Below, piece by piece: positions 41,559 to 50,004 of a stretch of DNA of 64,000 bases (position 1 is the first letter of the stretch; each line of letters starts with the position of its first letter). Below the pieces are notes generated by a model. It saw only the letters and a list, made by a program, of their open reading frames with translations. It was not told the origin of the DNA and ran no database searches. A program made the position numbers and the translations under genes. This stretch comes from Salinibacterium sp. TMP30. GTDB taxonomy: Bacteria > Actinomycetota > Actinomycetes > Actinomycetales > Microbacteriaceae. The stretch is from NCBI RefSeq assembly GCF_038397785.1, contig NZ_CP151642.1, forward strand, positions 310,001 through 374,000, in the 5' to 3' direction.

Positions 41559-42908
41559 TCACATGTTCGGCAAGTAAACGCTCACACGCAAACCGTCGCC
41601 GGTGTTCTCGAGGGTGGCGGTGCCCCCGGCAGCGCTCGCGATGGCGTGCACGAGTGCCAGCCCGAGTCCGCTGCCGCCGGTCGATTCGGTGCGCGATACG
41701 TCAGGGCGAGAGAAGCGGTCGAAGGCGATCGGGATGAACTGCGCCGGCATTCCCGGGCCGTCATCGACGACATCCAACCGAAGACCGCCGCTGTCACTAG
41801 TGAACGTTGCTGACACCTCTCCCTGGGCGGAGATTGCGGCGAGGGCATTAGACAGCAAGTTGTCAACGAGTCGACCGAATGATTGGGCGCCGATCCGGTA
41901 ACGGGCCGTCTCGTCGGCGGTTGAGACGGTGAAATCGACCTGTGCCGCTTTCGCCATCCCCAGAAGCCGGGCACGGTCGATGCTGCCCATGAATTCATCA
42001 ACGAGTTCACCAGCGCGTGAGGTCGCGGTGTTTGATTCGGTCTCTAAGCGACTGAGTTCCAGCAGATTGGTGGCTAACGATGTCAGTCGATTCACGGATG
42101 CTTCCGCCGACGTCACTTGAGAGGCAAGTGCCGCTGCGTTCCCAAAGTCGGCGTGCGCGAGTTCAAGCTGAGTCGTGAGCGCTGCTAGCGGGGTGCGCAA
42201 CTCGTGGGCGGCATCCGACACCATCTGCTTTTCGCGTTCGGTGGATGCCCGCATTCTAGCGAGAAACTCGTTGAGGGTTGTGGCCAGCGCCGAGAGTTCG
42301 TCGTGCGCGGGCCCGACAGGAAGTGTCGCCTCGGTGTCGGTGCTGAACTCCTCAGCTTTGCGTCGCATCGCAGTTACGGGTCGCAGGGCGACAGAGGCGA
42401 GAATCCACGATGCCAATCCCAAGCCCAATAGCAGTACCCCGCCGGCCACGATCAGTACTCGATCGAGCCCGTGCAACGCGAGTTCGCTTGCCGATGTGCT
42501 GCGGGCCGACCACAACACCCAGGTTCCTGCGGTGGTTTCTACCGTGCGCCCGGCGATCACATAGGAACGCTCATCGTCGTCGCGCAGCGTAAACGTGGTG
42601 TTGTCGGGATCGCGTCGCGAGATGGCCTTTCGAACGTCGCGAGGCAAAGTATTCACCTGCACGTTTTTGGTGGGGTCTTGAATGAACACGAGCACGCCCG
42701 TGCCGGGGTCGTCCACAGTTTCGTCGGGGTTTGCGGTGATGTCAGCTACGAACGAGGTGAGGTCGCTGGTGGCGAGAGAGCGGTCGGCTTCGATCAGGAT
42801 GTCGTGCACGGCAACTCGCACGACGAGAAGCGCGAGCAATAGCAGGATGGTGGCCGCGGCGACACTGCCGAGGGTGATGCGGGCACGAATGGAGAGCTTC
42901 GAGAACAT
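41559..42908 (-). CDS. Sensor histidine kinase next to the flavin electron-transfer operon
   Basis: 449 residues from ATG at 42908 overlapping the regulator stop (TGATG). Helix (about 10-32), extracellular sensor (to about 155), second helix (about 153-176), HAMP, then HisKA with SDAAHELRTPLAALTTQLEL and an HATPase domain with NLLSNALAAI, VDDGPGMPAQ and GGSGLGLALVHAIASA. Classical EnvZ/PhoR-type transmembrane kinase. Its gene ends 65 nt before the reductase gene on the same strand, suggesting a shared transcript or direct control. Confidence 0.93.
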   Translation of the reverse strand: MFSKLSIRARITLGSVAAATILLLLALLVVRVAVHDILIEADRSLATSDLTSFVADITANPDETVDDPGTGVLVFIQDPTKNVQVNTLPRDVRKAISRRDPDNTTFTLRDDDERSYVIAGRTVETTAGTWVLWSARSTSASELALHGLDRVLIVAGGVLLLGLGLASWILASVALRPVTAMRRKAEEFSTDTEATLPVGPAHDELSALATTLNEFLARMRASTEREKQMVSDAAHELRTPLAALTTQLELAHADFGNAAALASQVTSAEASVNRLTSLATNLLELSRLETESNTATSRAGELVDEFMGSIDRARLLGMAKAAQVDFTVSTADETARYRIGAQSFGRLVDNLLSNALAAISAQGEVSATFTSDSGGLRLDVVDDGPGMPAQFIPIAFDRFSRPDVSRTESTGGSGLGLALVHAIASAAGGTATLENTGDGLRVSVYLPNM

Positions 42909-43585
42909 CACTCCACCTCCGCTAACGAGTAGCCAACACCGCGCACCGTGGTGATCACAACGCCCGACGTGTGCGGGTCGAGTTTTCGCCGCAGATAGCT
43001 GACGTACTGGTCAACAACGTTGGCATCAATGTGGGCGGTGGTTCCCCAGACTTCGTGCAGGATGTCGGCACGGGTGAGTGTTTCGCCGGTGCGGGCGCTG
43101 AGCATCCACAGCAGGGCGAACTCTTTGGAACTCATCGGCAGTGGTGCACCGGATGCCGTGGCTCGCACCGTTGCCGCGTCGAGCACCAGCTGGCCTATCT
43201 TTCGGCTGGCTTTGGGGGTGGACGAGTCGCGGCGCACAAGCGCACGAATCCGGGCGGCCAACTCGGCGAAAGCGAAGGGTTTGGTGAGGTAGTCGTCAGC
43301 GCCGGAGTCGAGGCCGAGCACCCGATCTTCTACGGCATCGCGTGCGGTGAGCAGCAGCACGGGAAGGGGGTTTCCCTGTTCGCGCAGGTGTCGGCAGATT
43401 TCGAAACCAGACATTTCGGGCAACATCACATCGATGGCGGCGGCGGAGAAATCATCGCTGGTCGCCGCAATGAGCGCATCCATGCCGTTCGTGACGAGCG
43501 TCACGGTGTAACCCTCACCCTCGAGACCCTGCTGAACGAGCGCACCCATCGCCGTGTCGTCTTCCACGACCAGGATCTTCGTCAT
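42908..43585 (-). CDS. OmpR-family response regulator
   Basis: 225 residues from ATG at 43585 (MTKILVVEDD); the frame extends 16 codons further but the receiver begins here. Phospho-Asp in AAIDVMLPEMSG, Thr in VLLLTARD, Lys in DYLTKPFAFAEL. C-terminal winged helix: LTRADILHEVWG, 'NVVDQYVSYLRRKL' and TVRGVGYSL. Partner of the kinase that overlaps its stop codon. Possible targets are the reductase, FMN-binding and apbE genes downstream. Confidence 0.93.
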   Translation of the reverse strand: MTKILVVEDDTAMGALVQQGLEGEGYTVTLVTNGMDALIAATSDDFSAAAIDVMLPEMSGFEICRHLREQGNPLPVLLLTARDAVEDRVLGLDSGADDYLTKPFAFAELAARIRALVRRDSSTPKASRKIGQLVLDAATVRATASGAPLPMSSKEFALLWMLSARTGETLTRADILHEVWGTTAHIDANVVDQYVSYLRRKLDPHTSGVVITTVRGVGYSLAEVE

Positions 43586-43723
43586 GGGGGTCAGACTACG
43601 CCTGCCGTCGTGTGCGCTGAACGAATGCTGCACTGCACCGGGCTCACTTTCTGCGTCTTTCGTCCAAATGCTCCCCGAGCGACGACAATGGATGGATATC
43701 GCTCATCTTTGAAAGGTGCATAC

Positions 43724-45196
43724 ATGGAACTCTTCGCCACCGGCGGAATCGTCCTGCTCATCGGAATCGCGGTGGTCGTACTTGTTGTACTACTGCTCGT
43801 ACTCCTCCTGATTGCTCGGGCATGGTTTAAGGTCGCTCGTGCTGACGAAGCTCTCGTCGTCTCCGGTCGTTCACAGAAAGACTCGACGGGGCGCGATTCG
43901 GCGGTCACTGTCATTGTCAACGGCAAAGCCCTGGTCAACCCGATCACACAGCGCCACGAGACAATTTCTCTTCGATCGCGTCAAGTTTCGATGACTGCCG
44001 AGGCGCAGTCGGCAGATAACGTCACGCTTCAGGTAGAGGCGGTCGCTATTGTCAAGATCGGATCTGACCCCATGCTGGTGCGCCGTGCCGCAGAGCGCTT
44101 CGCTTCGCAGGATAAAGCGATCGAGCAGTTCACGACAGAGCAGCTCGAGGGTGCCCTTCGTGGTGTCGTTGCAACCCTGTCGGTTGTTGAGCTCATGCGT
44201 GAGCGCAAGAAGTTCTCCGACCAGATCGCCACCGATGTTTCCACTGAGCTGTCGGAGCAGGGCCTCATCCTTGACTCCTTCCAGATCAAGGGCATCGGCG
44301 ACAAGGTTGGTTACATCCAGTCGCTCGGAACCCCGCAGATTGAGTCGAAGCGTCGCGAGGCTGAGTTGGCAACCGCTGACGCTAACCGCGAAATCTCTAA
44401 GCGCAACATCACCGTCGCTGAAGCGAACCTGATCGAGCAGACTGCGCTCGACAAGAACACCGCAGACTCGAAGGCTGAAGTCGGTAAGGCAAACGCCGAA
44501 GCTGAGCAGGCTGAAGCGCTGGCTCGTGCCCGCGCAGAGCAGGGTGTTCTCCAGCAGCGCGCCGAAAACCGTCAGGCTGAGCTCGATGCTGACGTGAAGC
44601 GCTTGGCAGACGCCAACCTCTACAAGGCTCAGAAGGATGCTGACTCCGACGCGTACCGCCTCGTTAAGGGTGCGGAAGCTCAAGCGCAGATCGCGGCTGT
44701 CGAAGCTGAAGCTGTGCGCGTTCGTGCCGCCGCCGATGCGGATGCGGTTCGCCTCTCCGGTGAAGCTCGGGCGGCAAGCATTGAGGCAGAAGCCGCGGCT
44801 CTCGCTAAGCACCAAGATGCGCTTCTTGCGCAGCGTGCCCTCGAGTCGCTTCCTCTTGTCATGGAACAGTGGGCAAAGGGCTACGGTCAGATCGGGTCCG
44901 TCACCGTCATCGGTGGCAGCGGATCAAGTGCAGCAGACACCATCGGAAACGAGAGTGCTATCGCGCTGCGCAGCTCGTTCGAGTCGATCAAGGCAGCAAC
45001 CGGGCTCGACCTCGCGTCGATCATTCAGGGTCGCGCCGTCGGCCAGGCTGTCGGCGAAGGCGCTCGCGGTGGTTCCGCAGAAAGCTCAGTGGATGCCAGC
45101 CTCGCGCACGTCGCTAACAGCGGCACCGAGGCAGCTCACACGCCCGCTCCCACGGCTGCCGACTCCGCTGCCCAAGAGAGCGACACAGCGAACTAG
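43724..45196 (+). CDS. Flotillin-like protein
   Basis: 490 residues from ATG at 43724 with AAAGG 8 nt upstream. One N-terminal membrane helix (about 5-32), an SPFH/band-7 domain (about 40-210: RHETISLRSRQVSMTAEAQS, ILDSFQIKGIGDKVGYIQSL) and a long Ala/Glu-rich coiled coil (about 215-390) with flotillin AEAE repeats, then an oligomerisation tail and a low-complexity end. Such scaffolds organise membrane microdomains. The same frame is open far upstream, over the antisense side of the regulator gene; that part is not coding. Confidence 0.92.
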   Translation: MELFATGGIVLLIGIAVVVLVVLLLVLLLIARAWFKVARADEALVVSGRSQKDSTGRDSAVTVIVNGKALVNPITQRHETISLRSRQVSMTAEAQSADNVTLQVEAVAIVKIGSDPMLVRRAAERFASQDKAIEQFTTEQLEGALRGVVATLSVVELMRERKKFSDQIATDVSTELSEQGLILDSFQIKGIGDKVGYIQSLGTPQIESKRREAELATADANREISKRNITVAEANLIEQTALDKNTADSKAEVGKANAEAEQAEALARARAEQGVLQQRAENRQAELDADVKRLADANLYKAQKDADSDAYRLVKGAEAQAQIAAVEAEAVRVRAAADADAVRLSGEARAASIEAEAAALAKHQDALLAQRALESLPLVMEQWAKGYGQIGSVTVIGGSGSSAADTIGNESAIALRSSFESIKAATGLDLASIIQGRAVGQAVGEGARGGSAESSVDASLAHVANSGTEAAHTPAPTAADSAAQESDTAN

Positions 45197-45202
45197 CACC
45201 GT

Positions 45203-45236
45203 CATGGTCGGGTGTCTCTGTTGATGCCCGACCATG
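45203..45236. terminator. Bidirectional hairpin between flotillin and metS
   Basis: CATGGTCGGG (45203-45212) and CCCGACCATG (45227-45236): perfect 10-bp stem with a 14-nt loop, placed 7 nt after the flotillin stop and 5 nt after the metS stop on the other strand. It can end both convergent transcripts. Confidence 0.75.
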
Positions 45237-45240
45237 AGCG

Positions 45241-45384
45241 CTAGTCGTTGTCGCTAACGAGCTCAGAACCCTCGGGGTAGTTCTCTACTTGAGGCTTGCG
45301 GGCGAGAAACACGATGCTGGCGATGAGTCCGCCCCACACGAGCACGGCAGCGACGACAAAGAATATGATGGCGATGCCGCTCAT
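45241..45384 (-). CDS. metS: MetS-type small subunit of an NSS transporter
   Basis: 47 residues: MSGIAIIFFVVAAVLVWGGL, ASIVFLARKP, then a polar tail with PEGSELV. One membrane helix. In Corynebacterium, MetS is a small integral subunit required with MetP for sodium-coupled methionine/alanine uptake. Here the ATG overlaps the stop of the NSS transporter gene (ATGA), the same operon order. Easily missed because of its size. Confidence 0.88.
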   Translation of the reverse strand: MSGIAIIFFVVAAVLVWGGLIASIVFLARKPQVENYPEGSELVSDND

Positions 45385-46964
45385 TTCTTGAGCTCCTTTA
45401 GTGCTTCGGCGCTAGGCCACGGGGTGAATTCGTCGGGGTCGTGCTTCCAGCGCAATGCCGTCATGCTGATGGCACCAATGAGGATTACGGCGATGGTGCC
45501 CCATCCGGCGACCGCGAGGTACCACAGCGGGTACCCCTCGTAGCCTTCGGTGACGAGCACAATGATGCGCTGGATGAGCATGTAGAGCAGAACGACCGGG
45601 GCGAGTACGCCGACGAGTAGCTGCCAGACGCGGCCCACCTTGAAGGTGGAGACGGCGTTGAGGTGCGCGGCAAGCTCCGGGCCCTTGCGGAACACCCAGA
45701 TCACGAGGATCGTCGCGGCAATAGCGGCGACCACGATTCCGACGTTGTTTGCCCACTGGTCGACGGTGTCAAGGGTAATGAGTCCGGTCGTTGTCGAGAA
45801 CAGCAGTACCGAAACGATCGCCAAAGCCGAGCCGACACGAATCGAGGCTTGGCGGGCACTGATGCCGAACTTGTCTTGAAACGCGGATGACACAACCTGC
45901 AGTACCGACAGCAGGGAGGTGAAACCAGCCATCACCAGCGAACCGAAGAACAGTGCACCAAAGAGTGGACCGCCGGGCATCTGGGAAACAATCGCGGGGA
46001 ACGTGATGAATGAGAGTCCGACCCCAGTAATTCCTTCGAGCTCATCGATGCTGACGCCCTGCTGGAAGGCGAAGTAGCCGAGCGTCGCGAAGACACCGAT
46101 GCCGGCAATGATCTCGAACGAGGAGTTAGCGAAAGCCACCACCAGTGCTGGCGCGGTGACGTTAGCGCGACGGCTGCGATATGAGGAGTACGTGATCATG
46201 ATGCCGAACGCGATCGACAGCGAGAAGAAGATCTGGCTGTAGGCCGCAATCCAGACGCTCGGGTCGCCGAGTGCAGCCCAATCAGGGGTGAACAGGGCAT
46301 CGAGACCGGTCATGGCGCCATCCAAGAACAGTGCGCGCACCACCAAGATCAGGAACGCGACGACCAGCAGCGGCAAGAAGATCAGGTTGGCGCGCTGCAC
46401 GCCCTTCGCGATGCCCGAACCCAGGACGGCGAGCACGGCGACCCAGACGAGCACGAGCGGGATGAGAACGGCAGGCACGAACTGCGAGCTGAAGCCCGGT
46501 TCGGATGTTTGTAGAAACTCGGTGACGAAGAAGCCGGCAGTGTCATCGCCCCAGCGCAAATCAAAGCTGAAGGTGAAGTAGCTGGCGGCCCAGGCGACGA
46601 CGGCCGCGTAGTAGACAGCGATGATGATGCAAATCCACACCTGGAACCAGCCCAGCGACTCCAACCACTTGCCGGCCTTGCCGCCCAGGCGACGGAAGGC
46701 GGTCGGTGATGATCCGCGAAAGCGGTGACCGATCGCATAGTCAAGGAACAGGATCGGGATGCCGGCCGTAACCAGTGCGATCAGGTACGGGATGAGGAAC
46801 GCCCCACCACCGTTCTCGTACGCGACTCCGGGGAAGCGCCAAATGTTGCCCAGCCCCACGGCCGAGCCGATCGCCGACAGGATGAAACCGAGCTGGCCGC
46901 TCCACTGTTCACGCGGTCGCGAGGCGACCGATGCCTGTTGTCCCGATCCTTGGTGCGCCGACAA
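45381..46964 (-). CDS. metP: MetP-type sodium-dependent (NSS/SNF) amino-acid transporter
   Basis: 527 residues from a TTG at 46964, which has GAGGAG 5 nt upstream; the frame extends 155 codons further but without family similarity. SNF signature at the start: REQWSGQLGFILSAIGSAVG, GLGNIWRFPGVAYENGGGAF (sodium and substrate site in the first helix). About twelve membrane helices. Sodium symporter for neutral amino acids, with methionine/alanine suggested by the MetS partner. Confidence 0.92.
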   Translation of the reverse strand: MSAHQGSGQQASVASRPREQWSGQLGFILSAIGSAVGLGNIWRFPGVAYENGGGAFLIPYLIALVTAGIPILFLDYAIGHRFRGSSPTAFRRLGGKAGKWLESLGWFQVWICIIIAVYYAAVVAWAASYFTFSFDLRWGDDTAGFFVTEFLQTSEPGFSSQFVPAVLIPLVLVWVAVLAVLGSGIAKGVQRANLIFLPLLVVAFLILVVRALFLDGAMTGLDALFTPDWAALGDPSVWIAAYSQIFFSLSIAFGIMITYSSYRSRRANVTAPALVVAFANSSFEIIAGIGVFATLGYFAFQQGVSIDELEGITGVGLSFITFPAIVSQMPGGPLFGALFFGSLVMAGFTSLLSVLQVVSSAFQDKFGISARQASIRVGSALAIVSVLLFSTTTGLITLDTVDQWANNVGIVVAAIAATILVIWVFRKGPELAAHLNAVSTFKVGRVWQLLVGVLAPVVLLYMLIQRIIVLVTEGYEGYPLWYLAVAGWGTIAVILIGAISMTALRWKHDPDEFTPWPSAEALKELKK

Positions 46965-47146
46965 AGTTGCTCCTCTGCATGAAGGCCACCCGAAGGGCCG
47001 TCTGTGGGGCCATCCCGGAATTGTGGCCCGCTGCCCCTCACGGGGTGTTCTCACGTTAACACTCGGTCGTGCGGCGTTGCGACATGTGACGTGGGTAAGG
47101 CGCGCGAAAGAAGGGTGACTTTTGCTTCGCCCGCACAATGTGAAAA

Positions 47147-47166
47147 AACTACGGCTAGACGTAGTT
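47147..47166. promoter_or_regulatory. MntR/DtxR-type operator, copy 1 (metal ABC operon)
   Basis: AACTACGGCTAGACGTAGTT: 7-bp inverted arms AACTACG/CGTAGTT, 34 bp before the start of the metal-binding lipoprotein gene. The identical 20 bp occurs upstream of the DtxR/MntR-type gene at 57152, which argues for a specific regulator site. Confidence 0.85.
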
Positions 47167-47199
47167 ACAGTTGCGCGGTACCCAACATAGAATCGGAAG

Positions 47200-48162
47200 A
47201 TGAGCAGTTTCAGCGGCGAAGGCGCGCGGACGGGCATCCGTCGTGCTCGAAGTTTTGCGCTCGCCGCCACCGTTCTTGCGGCCCTTGTTGCGTGCAGCAG
47301 CACACCGGATGCCGCGGCACCAGCTGACCCGAATGACCAACGCCCCGTCGTGCTCACGACCTTTACTGTGCTCGCCGATATCGCCCAGAACGTGGCAGGC
47401 GAGCACCTTCGGGTGGAATCGATCACCAAGGTGGGTGCGGAGATTCACGGCTACCAGCCGACCCCCGGCGATATCGCCAAAGCGGCAGATGCTGATCTCA
47501 TCCTTGACAACGGTCTCAACCTTGAGGCCTGGTTTGCGCAGTTCGTTGACGGTCTGGAGGTGCCGCACGTCGTGGTCTCTGAGGGTGTCGAGACGATCAA
47601 CATTGCCGAGGATGCCTATGAGGGGTTGCCGAATCCGCACGCCTGGATGAGCCCACTCAACGCTCAAATCTATGTCGACAACATGGCTGCCGCCTTCGCC
47701 GAACTCGACCCCGACAATGCCGCCGATTTCGCCGCCAATGCCGAGGCATACAAGATCGAACTTCAGACAGTGAATGACGAACTCACCACCGAGCTTGCCA
47801 CCCTCGCGCCCAACCAACGCGCACTCATCACCTGCGAGGGCGCCTTCTCCTACCTGGCTAGGGATGCCGGCCTCAGCGAGCACTACCTGTGGGCGGTGAA
47901 CGCCGAACAACAGTCCACGCCCCGACAGGTCGCCGCCGTCATCGACTTCGTTCGCGACAACGATGTACCCGCCGTGTTCTGCGAGTCCACCGTCTCCGAC
48001 CGCACCATGCAGCAAGTCGTCGAAGCAAGCGATGCAACCTTCGGCGGCACCCTCTACGTTGACTCGCTGTCGGCAGCGGATGGTCCGGTTCCGACTTACC
48101 TTGAGTTGCTGCGGCACGACGCACAACTCATCATCGACGGGCTGACGGGAGCCGGATCGTGA
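47200..48162 (+). CDS. Manganese/iron-type ABC transporter substrate-binding lipoprotein
   Basis: 320 residues. Lipoprotein signal with Cys32 (ALVACSS). Cluster A-I metal binder: likely ligands His83 (EIHGYQPTP), His147 (LPNPHAWMSP) and Glu213 (ITCEGAFSYL). A Glu at the third position, where zinc binders have His, is typical of Mn/Fe-type proteins (SitA/MtsA/PsaA). Ends with CESTVSDRTMQQV, also characteristic. Overlaps the ATPase gene by 4 nt. Controlled, by position, from the operator at 47147. Confidence 0.9.
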   Translation: MSSFSGEGARTGIRRARSFALAATVLAALVACSSTPDAAAPADPNDQRPVVLTTFTVLADIAQNVAGEHLRVESITKVGAEIHGYQPTPGDIAKAADADLILDNGLNLEAWFAQFVDGLEVPHVVVSEGVETINIAEDAYEGLPNPHAWMSPLNAQIYVDNMAAAFAELDPDNAADFAANAEAYKIELQTVNDELTTELATLAPNQRALITCEGAFSYLARDAGLSEHYLWAVNAEQQSTPRQVAAVIDFVRDNDVPAVFCESTVSDRTMQQVVEASDATFGGTLYVDSLSAADGPVPTYLELLRHDAQLIIDGLTGAGS

Positions 48163-48992
48163 CAGGAGAAGAGCCGACACCAGCGGCAGGGCAGACACCA
48201 GCGGCGGAGAACGCGGGAGCCGCGGCATCAAGGAGTGCGAGAGCCGCGGCATCCACACCGGCCATCAGTGTGCACAATGTCACGGTGCACTACGGCGACG
48301 TGCTTGCGCTCGACAACGTGAGCGTCACCGTTGCGGCGGGGCAGGTGTGTGGGCTGATTGGCGTGAATGGTTCGGGCAAGTCGACCCTGTTCAGGACGAT
48401 CACGGGGATGATTCGCCCTGACCGTGGAACGGTCACACTGGCGGGTCAGGCACCCGCGCTCGCGCGAAAAGCAGGGGTGGTTGGCTATGTTCCGCAGAGT
48501 GAAGAGGTGGATTGGGCGTTCCCGATTTCAGTGCGCGATGTGGTCATGATGGGTCGCTACGGGCACATGGGCCCAACCCGGCGCCCGAAAGCTGCCGACC
48601 GCACTGCTGTCGATGAGGCTCTGGCGAGGGTCGACCTCACCGATCTTGCTGACCGCCAGATTGGTCAACTTTCGGGCGGTCAGAAGAAGCGTGCGTTCGT
48701 CGCTCGGGGCATTGCGCAGGGGGCGAGCATTCTGCTGCTGGATGAGCCATTCGCTGGTGTCGACAAGCGGTCAGAAGCAACCATCACCGCGGTGTTGCGC
48801 GAACTCGCCGCCGATGGGGCAACAGTGCTGGTGTCGACGCACGACCTAAATGCGCTGCCGAAGCTTGCCGATGAGGCGATCCTGCTGATGCGCAGCGTGC
48901 TGATGCATTCAACCCCTGCTGAGGTTTTGCAGCCCACCAATCTCGCCCGCGCTTTCGGTCTCGATGTTCTTCAGCAGGGTGACAGCGAATGA
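48159..48992 (+). CDS. Manganese/iron-type ABC transporter ATPase
   Basis: 277 residues. The first 35 are an Ala/Thr/Pro-rich extension; then GLIGVNGSGKSTLFRTITGM (Walker A), LSGGQKKRAFVARGIAQGAS (signature), ILLLDEPFAGVDKRSE (Walker B) and VSTHDL. PQSEEVDWAFPISVRDVVMM is typical of SitB/MntA-type ATPases. Translationally coupled to both neighbours. Confidence 0.93.
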   Translation: MTGEEPTPAAGQTPAAENAGAAASRSARAAASTPAISVHNVTVHYGDVLALDNVSVTVAAGQVCGLIGVNGSGKSTLFRTITGMIRPDRGTVTLAGQAPALARKAGVVGYVPQSEEVDWAFPISVRDVVMMGRYGHMGPTRRPKAADRTAVDEALARVDLTDLADRQIGQLSGGQKKRAFVARGIAQGASILLLDEPFAGVDKRSEATITAVLRELAADGATVLVSTHDLNALPKLADEAILLMRSVLMHSTPAEVLQPTNLARAFGLDVLQQGDSE

Positions 48993-49861
48993 ACCCGCTC
49001 GACTTTCTCCTCGAACCTCTCAGCTATGACTTTATCCAGCGGGCTATGGCGACCAGTGTGATTGCTGCGATCGTCTGCGCAGTGTTGTCGTGCTGGCTGG
49101 TGCTTGTTGGCTGGTCGCTCATGGGCGATGCTGTCTCGCACTCCGTGCTGCCCGGAGTTGTTCTCGCCTACGTGGTGGGGGCCCCTTTCGCCCTGGGGGC
49201 GCTCCTCTTCGGTTTCCTCGCCGTCGGCCTCATCGGGGCGGTAAGAAACACCAGTCGAATCAAAGAGGATGCCGCAATTGGCATCGTCTTTACGACCCTG
49301 TTCGCGCTAGGGCTCGTACTCATCTCGGTGATCCCCTCGCAGACCGACCTCAACCACATCATCTTCGGCAACCTCCTCGGCGTTTCCTGGGCCGACCTCC
49401 TGCAGGTGGTGATCTTGGGTGTTGTCACCTTCACTATTCTCATCGTCAAGCGCCGCGATTTCACCCTCTACGCTTTCGATGCAACCCACGCTCACGCCAT
49501 TGGCCTCAACCCCAAAGTGCTCGGCGCTGCCCTGCTCGGACTGCTTGCGCTCACCTCGGTGGTCGCACTCCAAGCTGTGGGGGTTGTGCTGGTCGTGGCG
49601 ATGCTCATCATCCCGGGTGCCACCGCGTACCTGCTCACTGACCGGTTCTCACGGATGCTCGTGATCGCTCCCGCACTGTCGGCGCTCGCAGCAATCACCG
49701 GGCTCTACCTCAGCTACTATCTCGACACGGCATCCGGCGGCATGATCGTGCTCGTCGAGGGTGCCGTCTTTGCGCTGGTGTATTTGTTCAGTCCGCGCCA
49801 CGGACTCATTGGCAAACGGGTTGGTGCCCAACGACGTCGACGGATGCTCGCAGCACGGTAG
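48989..49861 (+). CDS. Manganese/iron-type ABC transporter permease
   Basis: 290 residues, eight or nine membrane helices (ABC-3 family). LVGWSLMGDAVSHSVLPGVV and 'LLGVSWADLLQVVILGVVTF' are typical of SitC/MntB permeases. Overlaps the ATPase gene by 4 nt and ends the operon; a basic tail follows the last helix. Confidence 0.93.
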   Translation: MNPLDFLLEPLSYDFIQRAMATSVIAAIVCAVLSCWLVLVGWSLMGDAVSHSVLPGVVLAYVVGAPFALGALLFGFLAVGLIGAVRNTSRIKEDAAIGIVFTTLFALGLVLISVIPSQTDLNHIIFGNLLGVSWADLLQVVILGVVTFTILIVKRRDFTLYAFDATHAHAIGLNPKVLGAALLGLLALTSVVALQAVGVVLVVAMLIIPGATAYLLTDRFSRMLVIAPALSALAAITGLYLSYYLDTASGGMIVLVEGAVFALVYLFSPRHGLIGKRVGAQRRRRMLAAR

Positions 49862-49876
49862 TTGCCGAATCTGAAA

Positions 49877-49898
49877 GATAGGTTAGGCTTACCTTATC
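49877..49898. promoter_or_regulatory. DtxR/IdeR-like iron box upstream of the adenylation/acyltransferase gene
   Basis: AGATAGGTTAGGCTTACCTT followed by ATC resembles the actinobacterial iron box TTAGGTTAGGCTAACCTAA, with TTAGG/CCTTA-type arms. It lies about 110 nt before the 50005 start. A related sequence stands before the iron transporter at 56330, supporting iron control of both. Confidence 0.75.
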
Positions 49899-49915
49899 AA
49901 TTCGAAGGAAGTCGG

Positions 49916-49990
49916 ATGACCGTTGCACGCCACACTCAATCGGTGGGAAACCCACACCGGGGTAGTGCCGACCCAACTTCAGACAGCTGA
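49916..49990 (+). CDS. Possible 24-residue leader peptide
   Basis: ATG at 49916 with AAGGAAG 4-10 nt upstream, encoding MTVARHTQSVGNPHRGSADP and four more residues, ending 14 nt before the large fusion gene. Placed right after the iron box, it could be a translated leader or chance. No recognised family. Confidence 0.3.
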   Translation: MTVARHTQSVGNPHRGSADPTSDS

Positions 49991-50004
49991 GTCAACGCAC
50001 AACC

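Noticed and set aside
42971-43723. Long N-terminal extension of the flotillin frame (741-residue reading)
   Set aside because: It lies antisense to the OmpR-type regulator gene and has no SPFH or other domain; AAAGG before ATG 43724 gives a normal flotillin.
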